Below are positions 1 through 7,951 of a DNA stretch of 39,147 nucleotides, piece by piece. Position 1 is the first letter of the stretch; each line of letters starts with the position of its first letter. Made by a program: the position numbers and the translations under genes. The notes beneath the pieces were generated by a model, which was given only the letters and a program-made list of their open reading frames with translations, was not told the origin of the DNA and did not search any database. Source of the DNA: an uncultured Hyphomicrobiales bacterium (lineage in GTDB: Bacteria > Pseudomonadota > Alphaproteobacteria > Rhizobiales > Beijerinckiaceae); NCBI GenBank assembly GCA_903884435.1, contig CAISEY010000303.1, positions 1 to 39,147 on the forward strand, read 5' to 3'.

Positions 1-179
1 TCGGCGCGGCGGAGGGCGGCGCGCTCACCCTCGTCTGCGCCCGCGACAGAGCCGCGGCGCTGGCGGACTGGCTGATCGGCAAGGGCGCGGAACACGTCAG
101 CGTCGGCGCGCTCGACTATATTTTCAGCGCCCGCAACGCGCTCTACGAAAAACTGGCGCGCCGCCTTCCGGCCGCCTGA
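1..179 (+). CDS. hisG: ATP phosphoribosyltransferase, C-terminal end (partial)
   Basis: Only the last 58 codons are present; the gene enters from the left edge and stops with TGA at 177-179. The visible tail has a short beta strand (LTLVCARD), a helix (ALADWLIGKGAEHVSV) and the segment ALDYIFSARNALYEKLARRL. This resembles the end of alphaproteobacterial HisG, the first enzyme of histidine synthesis, which joins ATP and PRPP. The match is from recall of family endings and the catalytic part is outside the window, so it is a probable call. hisD lies about 22 kb away on the other strand, so the his genes are not one operon here. Confidence 0.6.
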   Translation, partial: GAAEGGALTLVCARDRAAALADWLIGKGAEHVSVGALDYIFSARNALYEKLARRLPAA

Positions 180-188
180 AATCTTTAT

Positions 189-205
189 CGTTACTTAACG
201 TAACG
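189..205. promoter_or_regulatory. Inverted repeat upstream of the GGDEF-EAL gene
   Basis: CGTTAC (189-194) and GTAACG (200-205) form a perfect 6-bp inverted repeat around TTAAC. It lies in the 91-bp gap between the hisG stop and the start at 271, in an AT-richer stretch. The size and symmetry would suit a dimeric regulator, but no protein can be named and no clear -35/-10 pair is visible. There is no T run, so it does not look like a terminator for hisG. Confidence 0.25.
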
Positions 206-270
206 CCGATAGTTTCCGCGTCGTGTCAGGGAGTTTTCGAGTCCAGATTCATCCAGCCGGGGCCTGAGGG

Positions 271-2199
271 ATGAAGCATCTCCATATCGCGCGTTTGCGG
301 CGCATCGTCATTTCCGCCGCGGCGTGCCTCGTGGCCGCCACCGCGTTCATCGGCTACGCGGTCGATGGAATCGTCGAGGGGGTCGAGAGCAGGCGCGATC
401 TGTTCGTCGTCGTCGCCGCCTTCCTGGTCGCCGGATTTCTGCTCAAGGGCGCGCACCGCCAGTTCCTCTATCTTCTCGCCTTCGAGGAGCAATTCGTCGA
501 CAGGAACAAGACGATCGAGGATCTTGTTTCGACCTTCGAGGCAGCCCTCGACAACATGCCCCAGGGCGTCGCGCTCTACGACAGGGCGCAAAACATCCTG
601 CTCGCCAATCACCGTTACGCCGAAATGTACGGACTCGCCGCGAGCGACATCCGGCCGGGCATGCCAATGCAGGAGATCCTCCGGCTGCGCGTCGAAAAGG
701 GCGTTTTCATCGGATCGGATCCCGACATTTACGTCAGGAGCCGCGTCAACGCGATGCAGACGCCGGCGGACGAGCATGGCGTCGAGCGATTCGCCGATGG
801 ACGGATCATCGAGAAGTCGCGCCGGCGGATGCCGAGCGGCGGCTGGCTCAGCGTTCACGAGGACATCACCCAGCGCCAGAAGGCGGAAGACCAGATCGCC
901 TTCATGGCGCATCACGACGCGCTGACCGGCCTCGTCAACCGCGCCGTCCTGCAAACCAAGATCGGCGAGGCCTTCGCCCGCGCCAGTCGCGACGGTTCCG
1001 AATTCGCCATTCTCCTGCTCGACCTCGACGACTTCAAGATCGTCAACGACACGATGGGCCACCCCATCGGCGACAAGCTGTTGAAGGAAGTCGCCGGCCG
1101 GCTTCGCGCCACGGTGCGCGAGGTCGATCTCGTGGCGCGGATCGGCGGCGACGAGTTCGCCATCGTCCAGCACGCGGAGTTCGATCCGCGCAACAGCGCC
1201 AGCGTGCTGGCGTCGCGGCTGATGGAGGCGATCTGCGCGCCCTACGAAATCGACGGCTGCCTGATCAACATCCACCTCAGCGTCGGCGTGGCGCTGGCGC
1301 CCACGGATGGCGCGAACGGCGAGGCGCTGCAACGCAACGCCGATCTCGCCCTGTATCAGGCGAAGGCCGCCGGGCGGCGCTGCGTGCGCTTTTTCAACAC
1401 GGAAATGGATCTTTCGCTGCGCAGCGAACGGGCGCTGGAAAACGACATGCGCGAGGCGCTGGCGCGCGGCGAGTTCGAGGTTCACTACCAGGCCGTCGTC
1501 GGCGTCGCCACGGGCCGGACGACCTGCATGGAGGCGCTCGCGCGCTGGCGCCATCCGCGCCACGGCATGGTGCCGCCGGACCGGTTCATCAAGCTCGCGG
1601 AGCGGACAGGCCTCATCAACGGGCTCGGGGCCTGGGTTCTGACCGCCGCCTGTTCGGAAGCGGCGACCTGGCCGGATGGCGTGAAGGTCGCCGTGAACCT
1701 GTCGCCGGCGCAATTCAAGAGCGGCGATCTCGTGGAGATCGTGCGCGGCGCGCTGGCGGTCTCCGGCCTGCCGCCGGAACGCCTGACGCTGGAAATCACC
1801 GAGACGACGCTGCTGGAGCGGACCGACGGCAACCTTCGCGTGCTCAACGAACTCAAGAGCCATGGCGTCTCCATCGCCCTCGACGACTTCGGCACCGGCT
1901 ATTCCTCGCTGAGCTACCTCAAGACGATCCCCTTCGACGTGATCAAGATCGACCGCAGCTTCGTGATCGAAATGGCGACGAACCAGCGCAGCGCGCAGAT
2001 CATCGCGGGCATCGTCGGCCTGTCGCGAAGCCTGAATTTCACCACGGTCGCCGAGGGAATCGAGACGCGCGAACAATACGATCTCATCCGCTCGGCCGGC
2101 TGCACGGCGGCGCAGGGCTACCTGTTCTCCCGCCCGAAGCCGGCCAGCGAACTCGACTTCGGTCGCCACGCCGGCTTCGCGGACGAGCGCGCCGCCTGA
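271..2199 (+). CDS. Membrane-anchored PAS-GGDEF-EAL cyclic-di-GMP protein
   Basis: 642 aa. Two hydrophobic helices (about 12-30 and 44-61) come first, then a PAS domain (about 88-205), GGDEF (about 212-375) and EAL (about 390-630). The GGDEF motif is intact at 292-296. It is preceded five residues upstream by REVD, matching an RxxD inhibitory c-di-GMP site, so the cyclase side could be active and product-inhibited. The EAL motif is intact at 421-423, and DDFGTGYSSL (loop-6 region) starts near 538, so phosphodiesterase activity is also plausible. The net direction cannot be read from sequence. ATG 271 is chosen because it precedes the first membrane helix; a GAGG sits very close to it. The gene faces away from hisG and is convergent with the HemJ-like gene, 10 bp from stop to stop. 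Confidence 0.92.
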   Translation: MKHLHIARLRRIVISAAACLVAATAFIGYAVDGIVEGVESRRDLFVVVAAFLVAGFLLKGAHRQFLYLLAFEEQFVDRNKTIEDLVSTFEAALDNMPQGVALYDRAQNILLANHRYAEMYGLAASDIRPGMPMQEILRLRVEKGVFIGSDPDIYVRSRVNAMQTPADEHGVERFADGRIIEKSRRRMPSGGWLSVHEDITQRQKAEDQIAFMAHHDALTGLVNRAVLQTKIGEAFARASRDGSEFAILLLDLDDFKIVNDTMGHPIGDKLLKEVAGRLRATVREVDLVARIGGDEFAIVQHAEFDPRNSASVLASRLMEAICAPYEIDGCLINIHLSVGVALAPTDGANGEALQRNADLALYQAKAAGRRCVRFFNTEMDLSLRSERALENDMREALARGEFEVHYQAVVGVATGRTTCMEALARWRHPRHGMVPPDRFIKLAERTGLINGLGAWVLTAACSEAATWPDGVKVAVNLSPAQFKSGDLVEIVRGALAVSGLPPERLTLEITETTLLERTDGNLRVLNELKSHGVSIALDDFGTGYSSLSYLKTIPFDVIKIDRSFVIEMATNQRSAQIIAGIVGLSRSLNFTTVAEGIETREQYDLIRSAGCTAAQGYLFSRPKPASELDFGRHAGFADERAA

Positions 2200-2209
2200 T
2201 CCGGCGCGC

Positions 2210-2623
2210 TCAGACCGGCTTGACCACGGCGAACACGAGAATCACGAAGACGATCAGCACGGAAATTTCGTTGAAGACGCGGAAAAACAGCGGCGAACCC
2301 GGAAGATCGCCGGCGCGCATCCGCAGGGCCATGCGGCCGCAGACGAAATGATAGACCAGCAGCAGCAGCACGAAGACCAGCTTCCAGTGCAGCCAGCGTC
2401 CGCTCACGCCATAACCCAGCCACAGGATGGAGCCGAAGAGAATCGCGAAGGCCATGAGAATCGTGGCGAAGCGAAACAGCCGGAACCCCATGCCCGCGAG
2501 CCGCGCGACGGGTTCTCCCGCCGCCTTCGCCTCCGCGAAATTGACGAAAATGCGCGGCAGGTAAAACACGCCGGCGAGCCAGGCCATCACGCAGAGAATA
2601 TGCAGGGTCTTGATCCAGAGCAC
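2210..2623 (-). CDS. hemJ: HemJ/CopD-family membrane protein (probable protoporphyrinogen IX oxidase)
   Basis: 137 aa from GTG 2623, with about four membrane helices. GGAGG about 9 bases upstream supports this start; an ATG at 2680 would add a poorly conserved, non-hydrophobic tail. The protein has the HemJ pattern: His8 in the first helix (KTLHILCVMAW), Arg24 in FYLPR, and Trp and Lys residues (W77, W80, K81) in GRWLHWK. HemJ oxidises protoporphyrinogen IX to protoporphyrin IX in the inner membrane of many proteobacteria that lack HemG or HemY. The parent family also contains CopD-like proteins, so the enzymatic role is inferred. It stands alone here, with no haem-synthesis neighbours, convergent with the GGDEF-EAL gene and divergent from the lyase. 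Confidence 0.75.
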   Translation of the reverse strand: MLWIKTLHILCVMAWLAGVFYLPRIFVNFAEAKAAGEPVARLAGMGFRLFRFATILMAFAILFGSILWLGYGVSGRWLHWKLVFVLLLLVYHFVCGRMALRMRAGDLPGSPLFFRVFNEISVLIVFVILVFAVVKPV

Positions 2624-2748
2624 GCCGTGTCGCCTCCATTCCGGGAGACGCCTTGTAGCAGGCCCCGGCGACCGGAGCATCGCGCCATTTTCATTCGCGG
2701 CAAATCCGTGTAGCGAGGCCGCGAGCCAGTCCAGCCGCCGGAGCCGTC

Positions 2749-4107
2749 ATGTCCGCCTCGATCATCGATTCCGCGATTCTCCGCGATATTTTCAGCGCCG
2801 CCGACATGCGCGAGGTGTTCTCGGACGAGCGGCGCACGCAATATTACCTGGACATCGAGGCGGCGCTGGCCGGGACGCAGGCCCGACTCGGGATCATTCC
2901 CGCGGAAGCCGGCGAGGAGATCGTCAAACATTGCCACGTCGAAAAAATCGACATGGCGAAATTGAAGACGGCGACCGAGCGCATCGGCTATCCCATTCTC
3001 GGCGTCGTGCAGCAACTCGTCGGCCTGTGCCGGGACGGTCTTGGCGAGTGGTGCCACTGGGGCGCGACCACGCAGGACATCACGGACACGGCGACCATCA
3101 TGCAAATCCGCGCCGGGCTCGAACTCGTCGAGCGGGATCTGCGCGCCATCGCGACATCCCTCACGGGCCTCGCCATCAAATATCGCGACACGCCCATGGC
3201 GGCGCGCAGCAATCTGCAACAGGCCGTGCCGATCACCTTCGGTTACAAGTGCGCCGTGCTGCTGGCGGCCTTCCAGCGACATTTGCAGCGCCTCGATCAA
3301 TTGCGGCCACGGGTGCTGGCCGGCGAATTCGGCGGCGCCGCCGGAAACCTGTCCTCGCTCGGCGACAGGGGGCTCGAGGTGCAGGCAGGCCTCTGCGCGG
3401 AGCTTGGCCTCGCGCAACCGGAGATCGCCTGGCACACGGTGCGCGACCGGATCGCGGAGGTCGGTTGTTTCCTCGGCCTCGTGACCGGCACGCTCGGCAA
3501 GATTTCGATGGACGTGAAACTGATGATGCAGACGGAGGTCGAGGAAGCCTTCGAGCCCTTCCACGAGGGCCGCGGCTCCTCCTCCACCATGCCGCAGAAG
3601 CGCAATCCGATCTCGTCGGCCTATATTCACGGCTGCGTCGGCGTCGTGCGCCAGCACGTCGCGGCGCTGCTCGACGCCAATGTCGCCGATCACGAACGCT
3701 CCACCGGCCCCTGGCAAATCGAATGGATCGCGTTGCCGGAAATTTTTTGCCTGACCTCGGGCGCGCTGGCGCAGACGAAATCCCTCGTCGCGGGCTTGCA
3801 GGTGAGCCCGGAGGGGATGCGGCGCAATCTCGACATTTCCGGCGGGCTCATCGTGTCGGAAGCCGTGATGATGGGCCTCGGGCCCTCGCTCGGACGGGCG
3901 CGGGCGCACGACGTCGTCTACGACGTGTGCCGGCTGGCGATCTCGACGAAACGGCCCTTCCTCGACCTGCTCGCGGAAAACCCCGAAATCTCGGCGCACA
4001 TGACCCGCGAGCAACTCGCGCCGCTCGTCGATCCCGCGAATTATCTCGGGCAATGCGGCGAGATGGTGGACCGCGTCGTCGCCGGCAACGCGCCGCTGGG
4101 TCTCTGA
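2749..4107 (+). CDS. Fumarase/aspartase-superfamily lyase, PcaB-like
   Basis: 452 aa, the usual length for 3-carboxy-cis,cis-muconate cycloisomerases and adenylosuccinate lyases. The superfamily signature SSSTMPQKRNP lies at about 277-287. TTQDITDT and DHERSTGPWQIEW match the second and third conserved regions; the latter is closer to PcaB-type enzymes than to PurB or fumarase. The likely reaction is cycloisomerisation or elimination on a dicarboxylate, with 3-carboxymuconate as the best-known substrate. No pcaC, pcaD or pcaGH lies nearby, so the substrate is uncertain. The start ATG 2749 has GGAG five bases upstream. The N-terminus is normal and the gene is intact. Confidence 0.85.
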   Translation: MSASIIDSAILRDIFSAADMREVFSDERRTQYYLDIEAALAGTQARLGIIPAEAGEEIVKHCHVEKIDMAKLKTATERIGYPILGVVQQLVGLCRDGLGEWCHWGATTQDITDTATIMQIRAGLELVERDLRAIATSLTGLAIKYRDTPMAARSNLQQAVPITFGYKCAVLLAAFQRHLQRLDQLRPRVLAGEFGGAAGNLSSLGDRGLEVQAGLCAELGLAQPEIAWHTVRDRIAEVGCFLGLVTGTLGKISMDVKLMMQTEVEEAFEPFHEGRGSSSTMPQKRNPISSAYIHGCVGVVRQHVAALLDANVADHERSTGPWQIEWIALPEIFCLTSGALAQTKSLVAGLQVSPEGMRRNLDISGGLIVSEAVMMGLGPSLGRARAHDVVYDVCRLAISTKRPFLDLLAENPEISAHMTREQLAPLVDPANYLGQCGEMVDRVVAGNAPLGL

Positions 4108-4122
4108 CCGCGGCGCCCGCGG
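4108..4122. terminator. GC hairpin between two convergent stop codons
   Basis: CCGCGG, a CGC loop and CCGCGG fill the 16 bp between the stop of the lyase gene (4107) and the stop of the minus-strand gene (4124). The placement suggests a shared transcription barrier. There is no real T run on either side, so it does not qualify as a classical Rho-independent terminator. Confidence 0.3.
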
Positions 4123-4123
4123 C

Positions 4124-4717
4124 CTATCTGTCGAGGCCGACGAACCGCGGATCGCCGCCGAACGCCGCGGACATGACGCGCGCGACGCGCAGGAACGCGC
4201 GGCCCTGGGCCGTGAGTTCCCACCCCGCGGGCGTTTGCACGAGATTGCCGGAGACTTCCTGTTCATGCAGGCGCCGGTCGATTTGCCGCCAGTCGTCGAC
4301 ATAGGCGCCCACGAAGGCGTCGCGGGCCGCGTCCCGCGTCATCGGCGCTCCCGTCTGCTCGAACTTCGTGAGCATGAACACGGAGATCGACCGGTCCACG
4401 GTGATCGGCCCCAGCACGAAAGCCGCGAGCAGCAAAGAGGTCGCGACCAGCGCCCCGCCAATGGAATCGCGGTCCGAGAGGCCAAGCGCGGCCGGCGCGC
4501 GGCGAAGCGCGAACCAGAACAGAACCAGAAGCGCGACGAAAACAAAGGCGAGCGCGATCACGCCGCGATAAAACATGATCTCGACGCCCAGCTTCGCCAG
4601 CGCGCGATTGAGTACGAGAAACAGAACCGCGCCCGCGAGCGTCGCCACGCCGTGGAACGCCACGAGCGACAGGCATTCGACGGCTTTCCCCGGTCGCGGG
4701 GGCTCAACGGGGGGCAT
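4124..4717 (-). CDS. Unknown membrane protein with winged-helix-like C-terminal part
   Basis: 197 aa; I do not recognise a family. Three hydrophobic segments occupy about 15-36, 46-72 and 86-108. A soluble C-terminal region follows. Its segment RRLHEQEVSGNLVQTPAGW followed by ELTAQGRAFLRV looks like a winged helix: a recognition-like helix, then a short beta wing. ATG 4717 overlaps the end of the larger upstream membrane-protein gene by 14 bp, so the two are very likely translated together and act together. It is the last gene of the minus-strand run from 10063. Function is unknown. Confidence 0.75.
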   Translation of the reverse strand: MPPVEPPRPGKAVECLSLVAFHGVATLAGAVLFLVLNRALAKLGVEIMFYRGVIALAFVFVALLVLFWFALRRAPAALGLSDRDSIGGALVATSLLLAAFVLGPITVDRSISVFMLTKFEQTGAPMTRDAARDAFVGAYVDDWRQIDRRLHEQEVSGNLVQTPAGWELTAQGRAFLRVARVMSAAFGGDPRFVGLDR

Positions 4718-6719
4718 CGGCGAGCTCGCTCAGGAGAAACACGCGCGCGTGCGCGGTGGAAAGGCTGGCCGGCGTCCGCGCGACCCAGGAATTCGGGTCG
4801 GCGAAATTCGGATCGCGCGACGTGACGACAAGGGCGGCGATCCGGTAATTCGAGGCGATCCGGCGCACGTCGTCGAGGGTCGCCGCGGGATCGACGAAGA
4901 CGGGCGCGATCGCCTCGAAGCGCGCCTGGACGTCCGCCTCCGAAGGACCGAACAGCCGTCCATTGTGGAGATCGGAGACCGCCGCGGGGAAATGGCCGTA
5001 AAGCCCGTAGGACAGGGCGCGCTCCCACGTCGGCCTGAACTGAACGACGGAATTTCGGGGAAGCCTCGTCGAAAGCCAGGTCCAGGCCGCGATCTGATCC
5101 GGCAGGGTCGCGCGCGCGACGGAGCCACGCGGCAATTCCTGGCCCGGCTCCCAACGCAATTGCACGCTCGCGAAGATCGTCGCGCCATAGCCGAGCACGA
5201 GACAGATCCGCGCGACGGCGGTCAGTCCGAGGCGTTCGATCGCGCCCGCGCGAAGGGCGGCGAGGGTCCAGACGCAGGTCGCGAGTTGCGCGAAGAGCAT
5301 GACCCGCCAGGCGAGATCGTTGTTGAGAATCGTCGAACGCGTGAACGTGGCGAGGAGGACGGACGCGATCGTGGACAGGACAAGGACCATCGCGATATCG
5401 TCGCGAAGGCCGCGCCGTCCCGCGACGCGCCAGAACGCCCAGGCTCCGAGGGCGAAAACGCCGAATTCGAGAGCCATCGAAATGAACAGCCTCGCCGCCC
5501 AGAGCAGGAAGGCCGCGGGCTCCGCCATGTCGGGATAGTCCATGCGGAAATTTTCGCGCAGGCCAAACGCCACCGGCGGAGGACCCTGCGCTCCCGCGAC
5601 GGGGATCAGCGTCACGAGCCAGGGCAGCGCGATCAGCCCCGCGCCAAGGCCCGCGAGCGCGAGCCGCGCGGCGTCGCCGGGACGGCGCGCGAACAGCAGG
5701 GCCGCGAACCAGAGCGCCGCCGTCAGCGCGGCCCCGAGCGCGACATAGACCGAGAGGCCCGCCATCGAGGCGAAGGCGAGGCTCGCCAGCGCCACCCGGC
5801 GCCAGTCCGCGGAGGACCGGCCGGCGAGCGCCATGAAACCGACGAAAGCGGCGCAGAGACCGGCGACGTGATGCGGCACCCAGAGAGCGCCGCCGAGCCA
5901 GGACGTCACGTCCGTGTCCCAGGATTCGATCGGCGCGTCCCGCAAGCGCCCGCCCCGCGTATAGAGGCTCGAGAGCGCGGGAATGATGTCGAGGCCCGTC
6001 GTCAGCAAGATCGCGACAATCCACCCGGCCGCGGACGCGCGCGGCCTGGCGCCGCCGCAAGCCTCGTCCGCGCCGGAGCGGCTCCAGACCTCGAACACGA
6101 GCGCGAAAAGCGCGAAGCCCGCGAGAATGGAGCCCGCGAAACCCGCGTGCCGCGCGGCGACTCCGAGCGGACCTCCAACAATGCTCGCGACAGCCGTCAG
6201 CGTGTAAAAAAAGTAGTAATAGGCGACCTTGCGCCCGGGTTCGAAAAACGTCGGATTGCCGGGCGGCGTCCCCGTGTCTTCGATCGACCAGGTCACGGCG
6301 GCGTGCTTGACGTGATCGATCATCAGGTAACTGTGCGACAATCCGCCCGCGCCGTCGGGCAAATCGACGAGACACAGCGCGGCGAACACGATCCAGGCGA
6401 GAGCCGCCGCCAGCCAGACGGGCCCGACGCGCGTCCAGGGCCCCGCGCCCTTCACGAGCGCGGGGACGCCGGCGAGCGCCATCGCAACGGCGGCCGCGGT
6501 CATCGCGCCGGAGCCGAGACGCCCGGCGAGATCGCAGAGGACCGGCAGACAGGCGAAGCCGCAAAGCAGCCCGACGCCCGCGCGCCGCGCGAGTCCCGCC
6601 TCGACAAAGCCCGGCAAACGCAGAAGCCGCGCGAACAGGGCGCCGCCAGGGATCGCCAGGGCCGAGAGGATCACGAGGGCGGCCCATGTACCGCTCAGTT
6701 CAAGAAGAAAGAATCGCAT
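4704..6719 (-). CDS. Large multi-pass membrane protein, GT-C-like, unknown substrate
   Basis: 671 aa with roughly 12-14 hydrophobic helices spread over the first three quarters and a soluble C-terminal portion (about 530-671). The segment DTGTPPGNPTFFEPGRKVAY followed by YYFFYTL sits in an early loop. Similar motifs after an acidic residue occur in membrane glycosyltransferases of the GT-C fold, which use polyprenyl-phosphate sugars; this is an architectural resemblance only. The start is ATG 6719 before the first helix, with a weak ribosome site. It overlaps the next gene by 14 bp and follows the binding-protein gene after 118 bp, so it may be cotranscribed with either. No polysaccharide genes adjoin it. 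Confidence 0.75.
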   Translation of the reverse strand: MRFFLLELSGTWAALVILSALAIPGGALFARLLRLPGFVEAGLARRAGVGLLCGFACLPVLCDLAGRLGSGAMTAAAVAMALAGVPALVKGAGPWTRVGPVWLAAALAWIVFAALCLVDLPDGAGGLSHSYLMIDHVKHAAVTWSIEDTGTPPGNPTFFEPGRKVAYYYFFYTLTAVASIVGGPLGVAARHAGFAGSILAGFALFALVFEVWSRSGADEACGGARPRASAAGWIVAILLTTGLDIIPALSSLYTRGGRLRDAPIESWDTDVTSWLGGALWVPHHVAGLCAAFVGFMALAGRSSADWRRVALASLAFASMAGLSVYVALGAALTAALWFAALLFARRPGDAARLALAGLGAGLIALPWLVTLIPVAGAQGPPPVAFGLRENFRMDYPDMAEPAAFLLWAARLFISMALEFGVFALGAWAFWRVAGRRGLRDDIAMVLVLSTIASVLLATFTRSTILNNDLAWRVMLFAQLATCVWTLAALRAGAIERLGLTAVARICLVLGYGATIFASVQLRWEPGQELPRGSVARATLPDQIAAWTWLSTRLPRNSVVQFRPTWERALSYGLYGHFPAAVSDLHNGRLFGPSEADVQARFEAIAPVFVDPAATLDDVRRIASNYRIAALVVTSRDPNFADPNSWVARTPASLSTAHARVFLLSELADAPR

Positions 6720-6837
6720 CAGCGGGCCCCGTCGGCGGAGAACCTACCGGCGATTCGCCAGGCAAACGTCAACGCGGCCGGGCGCGCGGGACGCGGACAG
6801 GCAGGGAAGCAACATCGCGCCGCTGCGCGCTCCCGCC

Positions 6838-7917
6838 TCAGTCGAACGTCGCCTGATAGGTCTTGCTCAAATAATCGCGCACCCATTCGCGCGCGGCGGG
6901 GGAGATCGTCGTCGCCTGGCGGAACAGCTCCTCGCCCGCGGCGTCCGTCACCTGTTCGTATTCGCCGATCATCTCGTCTTTCTTCGCGAGATATTCGGGA
7001 TCCGAGACCATCTTGCGCAGAACGTCGCGATAGGCGGCGACGATGTCGTCCGGCGTGTCCTTCGGCAGCAACAGAAGTTTCTGCGCGGGAAAACCCGCGA
7101 CCAGAAAGGCGCGGAACGCCTCCCATTCGATGCCCGAGGGCTTCTTGCCCGAGACAATCTCGATGGCCTCGCCGATGTGCGGCAAATCCGGAAAATTCGG
7201 ATCGCGCGCGAGATTGCCCTTCTCGTCGAGAGCGCCGAAGGAAAACAGCGGCGCGGCCTCGCCATTCCTCACGAGCGGCAGCGACGAGCGCAGATAGGCG
7301 GTCGTCGTCTGGTAGTCGATGTCGAATTCGCCGCGCTCGAAGCCGATGCGCCCCTCGCCGCGCCCGGGGAAGCCGAAGACGTGTTGCACGTCGAGTCCGA
7401 GCAGCCGGAACGCGAGCATGGGCGCGAGATCGAGCGAAGTCGCGCCCTGGCTCGCGTAGTGAAGCTGGACGCCCTTCAGCTTGCCGAGATCGGCGAGGGA
7501 TTTCACGCCGTGTTTCGTGCTGACGTAGGCGACGCCGCCGGTCGGCGAGGCCCAGGCGAGCTTCCAGTCCCGATAGTCGTATTTCACCTGTTTGACGCCG
7601 AGCAAATAGGGAAACTGCGTCGATCCGGACGTGACGAGCACCGTCAGCCCGTCGGGTCTGGCCGTCGCCGCGAAGAGATTGGCGCCGGAAATCGAGCCGC
7701 CGCCCGGCGCGTTCCTGACGACGTTCTGCGGATTGCCCGGCAGGTATTTGCTCAGGAACGGGGCGTTGAACCTCCCCCAGAGATCAGTGCCGCCGCCCAC
7801 GCCATAGGGAATGAGCACGGTGACGGTTTGCCCCGCGAAATTCGCGGCCGCGGCCCGTCCGGCGGACAGGACGCTCGCCGAGGCGGCGACGCCCCTCATG
7901 AAATCCCTGCGATCCAT
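6838..7917 (-). CDS. Tat-exported TTT/Bug-family solute-binding protein
   Basis: 359 aa from ATG 7917, preceded by GAGGGGGAG. The N-terminus MDRRDFMRGVAASASVLSAG is a Tat signal followed by an AAA cleavage region. The mature protein has the Bug/TctC features: VLIPYGVGGGTD near the start, binding an organic-acid ligand, then NVVRNAPGGGSISGANLFAA. Such proteins serve tripartite tricarboxylate transporters (TctA, TctB, TctC) or act alone as sensors. No TctA or TctB gene lies nearby, so this is an orphan receptor of unknown ligand. It starts 34 bp after the stop of the ABC exporter gene on the same strand, which suggests cotranscription. Confidence 0.88.
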   Translation of the reverse strand: MDRRDFMRGVAASASVLSAGRAAAANFAGQTVTVLIPYGVGGGTDLWGRFNAPFLSKYLPGNPQNVVRNAPGGGSISGANLFAATARPDGLTVLVTSGSTQFPYLLGVKQVKYDYRDWKLAWASPTGGVAYVSTKHGVKSLADLGKLKGVQLHYASQGATSLDLAPMLAFRLLGLDVQHVFGFPGRGEGRIGFERGEFDIDYQTTTAYLRSSLPLVRNGEAAPLFSFGALDEKGNLARDPNFPDLPHIGEAIEIVSGKKPSGIEWEAFRAFLVAGFPAQKLLLLPKDTPDDIVAAYRDVLRKMVSDPEYLAKKDEMIGEYEQVTDAAGEELFRQATTISPAAREWVRDYLSKTYQATFD

Positions 7918-7951
7918 GCCGCGGCTCCCCCTCTGTTTTGTTAGCCCCGGT

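Noticed and set aside
226..2169. Long open frame opposite the GGDEF-EAL gene
   Set aside because: It mirrors the coding strand, with Arg/Ala/Glu-rich composition and no domain; in GC-rich DNA such antisense frames are expected.
4575..7523. A 982-codon open frame on the plus strand
   Set aside because: It is antisense to the membrane-protein and binding-protein genes and is made of Arg, Glu and Gly repeats with no recognisable fold.
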